Shown here piece after piece: positions 1-11,300 of a stretch of 64,000 bases of DNA. The notes under the pieces were generated by a model. That model was not told the DNA's origin and made no database searches. It saw only the letters and a list, made by a program, of their open reading frames with translations. Position numbers and translations under genes: made by a program. The stretch's first letter is position 1; every line of letters begins with the position of its first letter. The stretch is from CAVVDY01 sp963819645 (GTDB lineage Bacteria > Acidobacteriota > Terriglobia > Terriglobales > Acidobacteriaceae): contig CAWFWZ010000001.1 in NCBI GenBank assembly GCA_963819645.1, positions 744,001 through 808,000 of the forward strand, in the 5' to 3' direction.

Positions 1-842
1 ACCGCAACCCAGCACGCTCCGCTTTGAAAGGCCGGCACTCTTGAGCTCACCAGGTGAAGAGACCCGTTGCGGCCGATGGTATACGAAGACATGGCGCCGG
101 CCCCAGGGGCATCGTTGAAGTCGTCGGAAACAAAGAGCTGATCGCGGTTGGCGATATCGAAGCCGAAAGGCGTTTCGGCATCCGCCGCAGTCACGATCGG
201 TTCGCTAGCGCGACCATCGCGCCCGACTAGATAGGTGTCGATGTTGCTGGTGAGTTTTTCTGTGACCACCAGAATCGAGCCGTCCGGGGTGAACTGGATC
301 TGCGCCGGAGCCGTTACATCAGCGCTGAGCGGACGAGTGGACTTGCTGATCTGCATCAGTTTGCCATTACGGCCCACCGTGAAACCAGTGATGTTATCGA
401 CGTCGTTCACATTGCCGCCGCCGTTCAGCACGTATAGGAGATCTCCGTGGACGGTGATGCTCAGCGGTTGCATTCCGCCCGATGGTTCGCGATCGAGCAG
501 TGTCAGGCCGTCGTTGCGGACTGCAAACACTGAGATGTCATTGCTGCCGGGATTCACCACGAACAGCATCTTGCCGTTATCGCTGAGCGCAATTGCGTGA
601 GCATTGCCTAGTCCAAAATCCGGCTCCCGGCCTCCCGATCCGGTTCCCCCCGTCGGGAAAGATCCCAACATCGTGAGCCGGTCATCGGTGAGCCCGAAGG
701 CGAGGACCACATTACCGGCAGGATCGTTCGACATGGTCCAAACGGTCGCGTGGCGATTATCGTTGTCTGACGCCCATAGCGCAGCACAGCTTAAAACCAG
801 TAATGTGCATGCGCCCAAGAGCAGCAATGTGTTCCGCTTCAT
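1..842 (-). CDS. Lactonase/YVTN-type beta-propeller protein, secreted (C-terminus off the left edge)
   Basis: Reading the minus strand from an ATG at 842 gives an uninterrupted frame to the window edge, so the C-terminus is missing. The start has an AGGAGG ribosome site about nine bases upstream. The protein opens with a lysine/arginine pair and a hydrophobic signal segment (MKRNTLLLLGACTLLVLSC), with either a signal-peptidase I site after ALWA or a weak lipobox (VLSC). The rest shows repeated blade-like motifs: SDNGKMLFVVNPGSNDISVF, LLYVLNGGGNVNDV, DGSILVVTEKLTSNIDTY. This is typical of the 6-phosphogluconolactonase-like/YVTN propeller family. Exported acidobacterial members are abundant, and their substrates are mostly unknown. 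A periplasmic or surface role is inferred, and no enzymatic activity should be assumed. Confidence 0.8.
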   Translation of the reverse strand, partial: MKRNTLLLLGACTLLVLSCAALWASDNDNRHATVWTMSNDPAGNVVLAFGLTDDRLTMLGSFPTGGTGSGGREPDFGLGNAHAIALSDNGKMLFVVNPGSNDISVFAVRNDGLTLLDREPSGGMQPLSITVHGDLLYVLNGGGNVNDVDNITGFTVGRNGKLMQISKSTRPLSADVTAPAQIQFTPDGSILVVTEKLTSNIDTYLVGRDGRASEPIVTAADAETPFGFDIANRDQLFVSDDFNDAPGAGAMSSYTIGRNGSLHLVSSRVPAFQSGACWVA

Positions 843-1292
843 GGCTGGAATCCTCCTGTTTCGGATGTGAGGGGATGCGGATATGCATCCGACTCCGTGC
901 TCTTTGATGGACGGGGGGCAAAAGAGAAACGGCGCAACAAGAATTTCTGTAAGGCACCAAAGGGCTAGGCGTAAAAAATTCAAGTTACCTGGAAATACTT
1001 GCGCGATCGTGCAACGGGGTACTTCGCTAAGTCTTTTATTTTCGACGCGGAACTTTTGGCCCCTGCCATGCATCTAGTACGGGCAGACGAAGTGGCGCAT
1101 AAGGGTCACCTGATTGGGAGTATCGGCCAGAGCTCTCACAGAAGGTGGCCCTTTTTAATGTGCCGTTAACATATGAGCGTGCCGCTCGGCGCGCCAGGTT
1201 CGGCAGCCCAAGTTTCGCTTCGCCGCTATAATTGCTGTTTCGTTTGCACTCCTCGCGTTCTCACTTAAACAGCGCTCGCAATCGAATCATCG
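843..1292. other. Intergenic region
   Basis: About 450 bases between the divergent propeller gene and methyltransferase gene. Apart from the propeller gene's ribosome binding site (AGGAGG on the minus strand, near 852-857), I see no gene, hairpin or repeat that I can support. It presumably holds both divergent promoters. Confidence 0.5.
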
Positions 1293-2012
1293 ATGATCGT
1301 TTCCTACAGCGATTTTGACGCTTTTGAAGGCTGGGACAAGTTTCCTGGGTTTATTCAATCCCTGATTCTGTCTAATTCGTGCCGTCGCGTTGCCGAGATC
1401 GGAGCGGGAGCGAATCCCGCCGTCGCGCAAGATTTTGCCCATCAGCATGGATTGAGCTACGTCGCCATCGATTCCGACCCAGATGAGCTTGCTAAAGCCG
1501 GGCCCGGACAACAGTTGGCCTTCGATTTGTGCGGAGCGTCAGGCCAAATTCCAGGTGCGCCTTACGACCTGATCTTCAGCCGAATGACAGCCGAGCATTT
1601 CAGCAACGTGGAGTTGGCATATCGAAATATTTTTTGCTCTCTCAATCCGGGGGGATTGACGGTTCACTCGTTCGCCTCGTTGTACGCGCTTCCCTTTGTG
1701 GTCAACCGGCTGTTGCCGGATGCGGCTTCGGACTGGCTGCTACAGCGGGTGAATCCGCGCGACCGGCACCGCCACGAGAAATTTCGGGCTCACTATGACC
1801 GTTGTCGCGGCCCTATCCCCGGGCAAATCGAATTTCTGAATAGGATCGGCTTCGAGATATTGGAGTACAGAGCGTACTTTGGACACTCGTATTACAGCAA
1901 GAAATTCAAGCTGCTGGACACCCTCGAGAAGCTGAAAACCCGGATGCTGGTGCGACGACCGACGCCTTATCTGGTGAGTTATGCCACGATCATCCTGCGG
2001 CGTCCGGTGTGA
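1293..2012 (+). CDS. Class I SAM-dependent methyltransferase-like protein
   Basis: A 239-residue protein with a Rossmann-type SAM-binding signature: motif I VAEIGAGANP at about 33-42, an acidic residue at the end of strand 2 (VAIDSDPDE, about 57-65), and a post-motif region PYDLIFSRMTAEHF followed by LNPGGLTVHSF, matching motifs III-V of methyltransferase domains. The C-terminal third is basic (KKFKLLDTLEKLKTRMLVRRP). The substrate cannot be read from the sequence; remote relatives methylate small molecules, lipids or glycans. It stands alone between a divergent propeller gene and a convergent HMA-like gene, with no operon partner. The start chosen is the first ATG of the frame, and no strong Shine-Dalgarno sequence is visible. 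Confidence 0.7.
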   Translation: MIVSYSDFDAFEGWDKFPGFIQSLILSNSCRRVAEIGAGANPAVAQDFAHQHGLSYVAIDSDPDELAKAGPGQQLAFDLCGASGQIPGAPYDLIFSRMTAEHFSNVELAYRNIFCSLNPGGLTVHSFASLYALPFVVNRLLPDAASDWLLQRVNPRDRHRHEKFRAHYDRCRGPIPGQIEFLNRIGFEILEYRAYFGHSYYSKKFKLLDTLEKLKTRMLVRRPTPYLVSYATIILRRPV

Positions 2013-2063
2013 CACGACCGGCCCGTCCGCGCCGCCGGCTGATAGCTTCGCCACGAATTTTGT

Positions 2064-2291
2064 CTATACCAGCGCCAGTTTTTCGCGGATGTCGATTCCG
2101 GCGCTGCGCAGCAGCTTCTCAACTGCGGTCTCGTCCAGTCGCGTCGCATCGTACTCGATGAGGATGGTCTTCTCTTTTTCATTCATCCGCACGCGCCGAA
2201 TCCCGTAGACATCGTTGAATTGGGCCATGGCGGCCATCTCGGTCTCGCCCGGTGGCAAGCCATAGCGGAACAGCACTTCCACACTCGTCAT
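2064..2291 (-). CDS. Small HMA-like (heavy-metal-associated fold) protein without CxxC
   Basis: A 75-residue protein starting at ATG 2291, five bases after a GGAGG ribosome site. A GTG three bases upstream is too close to that site. The pattern, an N-terminal strand (SVEVLFRYGL), a helix (EMAAMAQFNDVYGIRRVRM) and then KTILIEYDATRLDETAVEKLLRSAGIDI, follows the ferredoxin-like babbab layout of HMA/copper-chaperone domains. The metal-binding CxxC loop is absent: PPGETEMAAM takes its place. It is divergent from the copper-type ATPase at 2347, with only 55 bases between the two starts, so a shared regulatory region and a role in metal handling are plausible. With no cysteine, it cannot bind Cu(I) in the usual way. 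Confidence 0.7.
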   Translation of the reverse strand: MTSVEVLFRYGLPPGETEMAAMAQFNDVYGIRRVRMNEKEKTILIEYDATRLDETAVEKLLRSAGIDIREKLALV

Positions 2292-2346
2292 CACAACCTC
2301 CGAATAAGGTGTAAGAATGAGGTAAGGAGCAGCTTATCAGGAGCGA

Positions 2347-5181
<2,835 letters not shown>

Positions 5182-5343
5182 GAGAGTTGTCCGGTGTCGC
5201 TTGTCAGTTCGGGTGCCCCGCGTATTCCTTTGTTGGGAGTGGGTGGGATCAACGAATCTTCATCCGGCTCCGCCTTGTGTAATATTTTTCTTCCAGAGTC
5301 GCGCGCCTTCACCAGACATCCAAAAAATATAAGGATGGTAATC

Positions 5344-6828
5344 ATGCATAATGTCGCAACTGATACCGACATCCTGATCGTCGGGGCAGGTCCCGTCGGG
5401 CTCTTCCTTGCGAACGAGTGCGCTCGCCGCGGGCTCCGCCATCGCATCGTCGAGACACATGCAACCCAGTCGCAACACTCCAAGGCGCTCGCGATCTTCC
5501 CTCGCACCCTCGAGATTTTCGACATGGCGAACGTTGTCTGTCCGTTTATTGAAGCGGCGAACCGCGTCACCTCGGTAGCGATGTTTGTGGGCGACCACCA
5601 ACTTGGTCACATGCCCTTCACTCCCGAGGAAACTCCGTACTCCTTCGTCGCGATGGTGCCGCAAGACGTCACGGAAAAGTTTCTGGTCGAGGAGCTGCAG
5701 CGCCGTGGCGGCCATGTTGACTACGAAACGACATTTGTCTCCGCCGTCCAGCATGACGGCTTCGTCAGTGCGACTTTAGAGCAGAAGGGCAAGAGCAGTG
5801 ACCTCACGGCCTTATTCGTCGTCGGCTGCGATGGCGCTCACAGCGCGGTTCGCCACCTGCTGCACCTTCCGTTTGAAGGAGCAGAGTACGACGCGCTGTT
5901 CATCCTTGCCGATATCCAGAGCAACGAGGCGCTTCCTGCAGATCAGTTGCAGTTGTGTCCCAACGAAGCCGGACCGGTGGCGATTTTCCCCATGAGCGCC
6001 ACTCGCCGTCGAATCGTGGCCATGATCCACGACAAGGAAGGCGACGCTCCCTCGCTCGAGATGGTGCAGAGAATTCTTCGGGAGCGTGCACCGAAAGATT
6101 TGCAGGCGCAAGCGCTGCACTGGAGCAGCTACTTCCAAATCCATCATCGCCAGGCAGCCAAGCTTCGCGTCGATCGTATGTTTATTGCCGGCGATGCGGC
6201 GCACATACATAGTCCGTTCGGCGGGCAGGGAATGAACACCGGGCTTCACGATATCTGGAACCTGGCATGGAAGCTCGACCTCGCTGTACACGGCCACGCC
6301 AGCGAAGAGTTGCTCAATAGCTATACCGCCGAACGGCGGCCGGTCATCAAGGGCGTCATTGAGACCACAGACTTCATGACCAAAGCTCTGGGAACCCCCA
6401 GCAAGCTGGCGCAGGCGCTGCGCGACGCAGTGATCCCCATGGTGTCGCGGCTCGCGCCCTTCCAGCACGCTTTCGTCGAGAGGCTCTCCGAGTTGGGTAT
6501 CGCCTACCGTGGCAGCCCGATTGTTGAAGGAGCCGGCAAGCGCTACTTTGACGATTCCGTACGCGGAGGCAAGTTGCTTCATCGCTTCGTGCTGATGCTT
6601 GGCAGCGACGCCGATCCGTCAGTTCAGGCCGCTGCAATGATCCTCGCAGAATTAATGCACGACACGGTGGAATTGAAACTCGACGGCAATAAGGGCATGA
6701 CGTTGGTCCGCCCCGACGGCTACATCGCCTATTCCGCGCACACCGCCGACCAGTCGGCACTGGAGTCTGTGCGCTCGCTACTGCAGCGTCAGACCGTGGC
6801 AACATCGATGTCAGAACCCGCGGCCTGA
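5344..6828 (+). CDS. FAD-dependent aromatic-ring monooxygenase-like flavoprotein
   Basis: A 494-residue protein of the PHBH/PheA-TfdB flavin monooxygenase family. Key motifs are the dinucleotide-binding ILIVGAGPVGLFLANECARRG just after the start, the DG motif GCDGAHSAVRHLL in the middle, and the GD motif MFIAGDAAHIHSPFGGQGMNTG, which contacts the FAD ribityl/pyrophosphate. Such enzymes hydroxylate aromatic or polyketide substrates with NAD(P)H and O2; the actual substrate is unknown. The open frame extends upstream to 5194, but homology begins only after 5344. AAGGA sits eight bases before the ATG at 5344, so I prefer this start (ATG 5335 is an alternative). It follows the ATPase gene on the same strand after about 160 bases and is probably a separate unit. 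Confidence 0.88.
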   Translation: MHNVATDTDILIVGAGPVGLFLANECARRGLRHRIVETHATQSQHSKALAIFPRTLEIFDMANVVCPFIEAANRVTSVAMFVGDHQLGHMPFTPEETPYSFVAMVPQDVTEKFLVEELQRRGGHVDYETTFVSAVQHDGFVSATLEQKGKSSDLTALFVVGCDGAHSAVRHLLHLPFEGAEYDALFILADIQSNEALPADQLQLCPNEAGPVAIFPMSATRRRIVAMIHDKEGDAPSLEMVQRILRERAPKDLQAQALHWSSYFQIHHRQAAKLRVDRMFIAGDAAHIHSPFGGQGMNTGLHDIWNLAWKLDLAVHGHASEELLNSYTAERRPVIKGVIETTDFMTKALGTPSKLAQALRDAVIPMVSRLAPFQHAFVERLSELGIAYRGSPIVEGAGKRYFDDSVRGGKLLHRFVLMLGSDADPSVQAAAMILAELMHDTVELKLDGNKGMTLVRPDGYIAYSAHTADQSALESVRSLLQRQTVATSMSEPAA

Positions 6829-7094
6829 CCTGTTTCGGGCGCCCACTCGTTCCCTTGTTTGAAATGAATGCCCTGTGAGCGAGTCGTGAAGTTATCCTCA
6901 AGTTTGACACCGTACTGGCAAGAGACTACGGTTGAGCTTGAGTGAGTTGTTTCTTTTCCTCTTTCAGATCCCTGAACTAAGTCAGCCTGTCTGAAGTCCT
7001 CCTCCCCTTAGAGCACCAGTCGGGAACGCTCCATGTTCATATGCAATGTGGCATTTTCTTTGAAACCTGAAAAGGAACGGTTCGGTGTGAGGTC

Positions 7095-7358
7095 ATGAAG
7101 ATGATTTGTCCTGATTGCAAGAGTGAAATGTCGAAGAGGTGGCAGCCCAAAAGCGCTGACGAACCGACTGCAGCTTCCGGCATGGTGTGGTCATGCGGTG
7201 TTTGCGGGCGCCAACTCAACATGGCCGATATGAAATCGCATGCTCAGACGGAACACAAGGTAGAGCACGAGCCAATAAGTAATCTACTGACGCTGCCACG
7301 ACCGATGTCCTCACAGACACCGTGGACCCCAGGAGACGCCAAGCGAAATCGAGGCTGA
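7095..7358 (+). CDS. Small protein with a four-cysteine zinc-ribbon pattern
   Basis: An 87-residue frame starting MKMICPDCKSEM with a second pair, WSCGVCGRQLN, about 30 residues later. The CxxC...CxxC arrangement suggests a small zinc-binding ribbon, followed by a histidine-containing HAQTEHKVEHE segment and a low-complexity tail. A GTGAGGT sequence just upstream may serve as ribosome site. I do not recognise a family. The cysteine spacing is the main reason to believe it is real. It is isolated between a flavoprotein gene and a pseudogene. Confidence 0.45.
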   Translation: MKMICPDCKSEMSKRWQPKSADEPTAASGMVWSCGVCGRQLNMADMKSHAQTEHKVEHEPISNLLTLPRPMSSQTPWTPGDAKRNRG

Positions 7359-7469
7359 ATCTCGCCGACGGCATCGCTTCCCGGCGCGTACTCTTCACTG
7401 AATTTCACTACCTTTGTTTCGGATTCGATGCACCCGGACTGATCGTTCCCTGACTTCTGGGTGACCCTA

Positions 7470-8461
7470 CGATCAAGGGGTAGAAGATCTGCTGAAGTGC
7501 CTCGCGGTGGAGCCCGATCAACCCGGTTGCATGCTGAACCTGGAGGAAAGTTATCGAGCCATCGGTCGTTACAAGGAGGCGGACGACGTGCTCAAGAAAA
7601 TAGACGAGCACTTTCGCGACAAGGATGTTCTTCACCTCGACCTCTATACCATGGCCTTCTTGCGTGGAGACTCTGTTGCCATGCAGGAACAAATTACGTG
7701 GGCCGCAAGCCACTCAGACGCCGATCAGGCGATAGAATCAGCTGCTTCTGATACTGCCGCTTATTTCGGGCGCGTCGGCGCATTTCGGGAGTACGCCGGA
7801 AAAGCCATCGACGGGGCCAGCCCGACTCAGCAAGAGCCCGCCGCGATTTTTCAAGCGCGCAAAGCGCAATGGGAGGCGGAACTGGGTTTTAAGGATGTCG
7901 CCGTGACAGACGCAAAGGCGGCGCTCCACCGTGCTGACACTCCTGGTGTCACGAGTATGGCCGGATTGGCTCTGGCGCGAGCGGGTGAAGACCGCGGTGC
8001 GCTGAGTTTGGCGGACGAGTTGGATCGTGAGTTCCCGGAACGATCGTTGTGGCGCCTCTATTGGAGCGCTGCGGTCCGAGCATCGGTGGAAATCAACCAA
8101 GCTAACCCAGAGGTAGCAATCAAAATACTTGAGGCCTCCCGGCCGTACGAAGCGAATGGCTATACCCTGGTCGCGAACGCCACTCTTTATCCCGCTTATA
8201 TTCGCGGCGAGGCCTACCTGGCGCTGCACCAGGCGGGAAGCAGCCGCGGAATTTCAGAAATTTCTCGACCACAAGGGCATGGTGGTGAACTGTCCCTTGG
8301 CTGCCCTCGCCCGTCTAGGTTTAGCTCGTGCTTATGTTGTGCAAGGCGACAATCCGAAGGCGCGCGCCGCATATCAAGACTTTCTTGCCCTCTGGAAACA
8401 TGCCGACGCCGACATCCCAATCTACAAACAAGCCAAAGCCGAGTACGCGAAGCTGCAGTAG
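7470..8461 (+). pseudogene. TPR-rich C-terminal remnant of a Ser/Thr-kinase-like protein
   Basis: The readable frame contains helical TPR-like repeats (CMLNLEESYRAIGRYKEADD, EVAIKILEASRPYEANGY, IRGEAYLALHQ), then a +1 break near 8238, after which it continues as REAAAEFQKFLDHKGMVVN and ends ARAAYQDFLALWKHADADIP..AEYAKLQ. From memory of the family, this tail resembles the C-terminus of large acidobacterial eukaryotic-like kinases with sensory/TPR regions. There is no start codon with a ribosome site, and an in-frame stop lies upstream near 7450. The N-terminal kinase and the membrane part are absent. The missing N-terminus points to a true gene fragment. The internal frameshift may be a sequence error like others in this window. 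Confidence 0.65.
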
Positions 8462-8478
8462 ACGATAGCGTTCAGTCC

Positions 8479-8789
8479 AGTTCCCATTTCGGGAATTGTC
8501 TACGACCTTCGTAACCTTGCCGTCGCACTTTTCGCGTGCAGGTCACTTCAGCAACTTATAAACTCCCTGGGAGCACACCGAGAGTGTGCTTGCCCGAGAG
8601 GCGTTGGTGGTCCCCCAGTTAGGCCAGAAGGAGGCCGAACTCGGGGCGAAAGCTCAGGCGCTAAGTTCTTTTAAATCAGGTAAGTGCCTGTAAGTCTTTG
8701 GGGCTCAATTATGTAGAGCAGGAATGTCAGCTAAAGTGTTGAAAACAAGGTATGACAATTTCGAATTTTTCGTGATCTGCGTCACATTG
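8479..8789 (+). repeat. ~310 bp dispersed element, copy 1 (with CRP-like palindrome)
   Basis: This non-coding stretch aligns along its length with the reverse complement of 38856-39155. Shared blocks in order are TTTCGGGAATT within a small hairpin, ACCTTCGTAACC, GCGTGC, a segment ending in ATAAACT, a hairpin (here GCACAC/GTGTGC), TAAGTTCTTT, AAATCAGGTA, GTGCCTGTAA, GTTGAAAACAAGG and GAATTTTTCGTGATCT. It ends in a CRP/FNR-like inverted repeat, CGTGATCTGCGTCACA at 8771-8786. Hairpin stems differ in sequence between copies while keeping pairing. No convincing reading frame is conserved between them. The function is unknown: a structured RNA, a regulatory module or a decayed mobile element are all possible. 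Confidence 0.7.
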
Positions 8790-8872
8790 AGTGCTTGAAG
8801 GACGACTAAAAACCGATGGGCTGAGCTGATGGCTGACAGCTGGCGGCTGGGCAGTTGATCGCCGACAGCTTC

Positions 8873-9310
8873 TTACGCCGACTTCACCTTTTGGCGTCGC
8901 AGGCATTCCTTGCGAAGCCTTTCATAGTGTTGTGAGAGCACGGCGAGCTCGTCGTCGGAGAGGTTCTCGATGTCCATCATCTGGTCCTGAGCGGTGCTGA
9001 TGGCATGAATGAGTTCGTTGAGCTTCAGATTGATGGCGCGGGCGTCACGGTTCTGGGTGTTCTGAATCAGGAAGACCATCAGGAAGGTCACGATGGTCGT
9101 GCCGGTGTTGATGATGAGCTGCCAGGTGTCGGAGTAGTGATAGATGGGGCCGGCCACTGCCCACACCGCGATGACGGAGATGGCGACGGCGAAGGCCCAT
9201 CGGGAGCCCACGTAAGCAGAGGCGAGCGACGAAAAATGGCCAAACCAATCCGCCGCCGGCTTGTTCACAGCCGGCCGTTTTGACGACGAGCTGTTCGCAG
9301 CTTTACGCAT
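8873..9310 (-). CDS. Low-affinity iron permease family small membrane protein
   Basis: A 145-residue protein with two membrane segments (WAFAVAISVIAVWAVAGPIY and a second, IINTGTTIVTFLMVFLIQ), followed by the family-typical NTQNRDARAINLKLNELI and a charged cytoplasmic tail (DDELAVLSQHYERLRKECLRRQ). This matches the bacterial proteins annotated 'low affinity iron permease', named after yeast Fet4. An actual iron-transport role in bacteria is not established. It sits directly downstream of the DUF3185-like gene on the same strand (three-base gap), suggesting a two-gene unit. Confidence 0.85.
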   Translation of the reverse strand: MRKAANSSSSKRPAVNKPAADWFGHFSSLASAYVGSRWAFAVAISVIAVWAVAGPIYHYSDTWQLIINTGTTIVTFLMVFLIQNTQNRDARAINLKLNELIHAISTAQDQMMDIENLSDDELAVLSQHYERLRKECLRRQKVKSA

Positions 9311-9313
9311 GAG

Positions 9314-9532
9314 CTAGGTCGATTTGCGGGAGCCGGCTATCAGCACGACTGCGCCGACCGCGCAAAGCACGCCGCCCACTGCCGGCGAAAGTTTCTGGTT
9401 GTGGTGCGTGGTGATGCCGATGGAAGCGTCTCCGACTTTGGCTTCGTGAGTATTGCTCATGGGGAACGGCACAAAGAAGGCTAGTATGCCCAGCACCAAA
9501 ACGACGAGTCCGATGAGAGCTAGAGGTCGCAT
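9314..9532 (-). CDS. DUF3185-like two-helix membrane protein
   Basis: A 72-residue protein: a first membrane segment (ALIGLVVLVLGILAFFVPFP), a short external loop with THHNQKLSPAVGG, and a second membrane segment (VLCAVGAVVLIAGSRK). The layout and the SPAVGG..LIAG.RK ending fit the DUF3185 family of unknown function. AAGGAGAAGAATGCG on the minus strand supplies a ribosome site before the ATG. It is the first gene of a probable two-gene unit with the iron-permease-like protein. Confidence 0.75.
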   Translation of the reverse strand: MRPLALIGLVVLVLGILAFFVPFPMSNTHEAKVGDASIGITTHHNQKLSPAVGGVLCAVGAVVLIAGSRKST

Positions 9533-9745
9533 TCTTCTCCTTAAGGTTGAACAGTTTCTACTTTCCTCGACCGGACGAGGCGAGGAGCGGAATTGAGAGT
9601 ACCCCTACAGTTCGAACCACAAAGTACGGTTCTGGTTGTATGCGCGTGACAGGCTGGCCATAGGTACGATCAGCGAAGTGGCCCGTGTGTTAGACTTTGC
9701 GGCATTTATCAGCACGGCGCCTTCGACGAACGGAGAAAGGAATCG

Positions 9746-11164
9746 GTGATAGAGACTCAGCGGAACGCCGGTAACAGAAGTGCCGAGTCTGGTCTCGCGC
9801 GCTTCGGGCTTGGGCTCGCCAATTGGAGTGAGCGCTGGTTTCCCGATCCGCTGGTGTTCGCGCTGCTCGGCATCGTGTTCGTATTTCTCGCCGGCTTGTG
9901 CCTGCATGAATCCGCCTCGAAGCTGGCGGTGCAAGGCGTCAAGAATTTCTGGACGCTGGTGCCCTTCACCATGCAGATGGTGATGATCATCATCGGCGGA
10001 TATGTGGTTGCGACCACACCGCTGGTGAATCGGTTGATTGTCGCGTTGGCCCGCGTGCCGAAAACCGGGCGCGGTGCGATTGCGATGATTGCGCTGTTCT
10101 CGATGCTGACGTCGCTGATCTCGTGGGGCCTGAGTCTTATCTTCAGCGGACTGCTGACGCGCGAGATGGCCCGCCGCGTGAAAGGTATGGACTACCGCGC
10201 AGCAGGAGCGGCCTCGTACCTGGGATTGGGAGCGACCTGGGCGCTCGGACTTTCGTCATCGGCGGCGATGCTGATGGCGACCAAGAGTTCGATTCCGCCG
10301 GCGCTGTTCGCCGTTTCGGGGCTTATCCCACTGCGTCAGACATTGTTCCTGTGGCAGTCCATGACCATGGCAGCGGTGCTGGTAGTGGTCTCGGTTGCGA
10401 TCGCGTATCTCTCGGCTCCCTCGCCGGAGAACGCGCGCACCGCGGAGCAGTTCGGGATTACCGACGACATTCGCCCGCAAGTTGCGGAAAAGCGAACCAA
10501 GCCGGGCGAGTGGCTGGAGTACAGTCCGCTGTTGACGGTATTCGTCGGCGCGCTGATGGTCTGGTACCTTATCGACTTCTTCCGCACCTCGCCGCAAGGC
10601 GCGCTGGCAGCACTCGACCTGAATACCTACAACCTGATCTTCATTACTGCCGGATTGCTATTGCATTGGAAGCCACGCAACTTTGTTCGCTCCGTCGCTG
10701 ACGCAGTGCCCGCCACCGGAGGCGTGCTCATCCAGTTCCCCTTCTATGCGGTGATTTTTGGAATGATCGTGGGCACTGGGATTTCAACCTGGCTCGCCGA
10801 CCTTTTCGCGCGCGTGACTACCCACGGAACCTATCCGCTGCTGGTTGCACTCTACTCGGCAATACTGGGGACCTTCGTACCTTCGGGCGGGAGCAAGTGG
10901 ATAATCGAGGCGCCTTATGTTTTGCAGGCAGCGAACCTTCACCAGGTGCACCTGGGATGGGTCGTACAAATCTATAACGCCGCTGAGGCATTGCCGAATC
11001 TAGTCAATCCATTCTGGATGCTTCCGCTGCTTGGAATATTAAAGCTTAAGGCGCGAGACCTGGTGGGCTACACCGTACTACAAATGTTTATCCATATACC
11101 TATAGTATTTTTCCTGTGCTGGCTCTTCGCGAGATATATGGCATATATACCTCCGATAAGATAG
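9746..11164 (+). CDS. Short-chain fatty acid transporter (AtoE family)
   Basis: A 472-residue polytopic inner-membrane protein, close to the usual AtoE length. It begins with the family hallmark of an amphipathic N-terminus (LGLANWSERWFPDPLVFALLGI), followed by about a dozen hydrophobic segments and conserved loops (NFWTLVPFTMQMVMIIIGGY, SWGLSLIFSG, FVPSGGSKWIIEAPY, NLVNPFWMLP). The family imports short-chain fatty acids such as acetoacetate or butyrate. The start is GTG, chosen because GGAGAAAGG lies five bases before it. Neighbouring genes are divergent or convergent, so it appears monocistronic. No acetoacetate-catabolism genes are adjacent. Confidence 0.9.
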   Translation: MIETQRNAGNRSAESGLARFGLGLANWSERWFPDPLVFALLGIVFVFLAGLCLHESASKLAVQGVKNFWTLVPFTMQMVMIIIGGYVVATTPLVNRLIVALARVPKTGRGAIAMIALFSMLTSLISWGLSLIFSGLLTREMARRVKGMDYRAAGAASYLGLGATWALGLSSSAAMLMATKSSIPPALFAVSGLIPLRQTLFLWQSMTMAAVLVVVSVAIAYLSAPSPENARTAEQFGITDDIRPQVAEKRTKPGEWLEYSPLLTVFVGALMVWYLIDFFRTSPQGALAALDLNTYNLIFITAGLLLHWKPRNFVRSVADAVPATGGVLIQFPFYAVIFGMIVGTGISTWLADLFARVTTHGTYPLLVALYSAILGTFVPSGGSKWIIEAPYVLQAANLHQVHLGWVVQIYNAAEALPNLVNPFWMLPLLGILKLKARDLVGYTVLQMFIHIPIVFFLCWLFARYMAYIPPIR

Positions 11165-11300
11165 TTTAGTAGCAGGTAAACTCTGTAGCTGTGTGTAAGC
11201 AGGGAAGTACCTGGTCGGTAAGCAAGAGGTCACACAGAATACCCTACACCGTGATCCTGCGAACGTTTTAACGTTTCAGCAAACCACGAACGATCCGAAA

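Noticed and set aside
5194..5343. Extended N-terminus of the FAD monooxygenase
   Set aside because: No homology before the dinucleotide-binding motif, and a better ribosome site serves ATG 5344.
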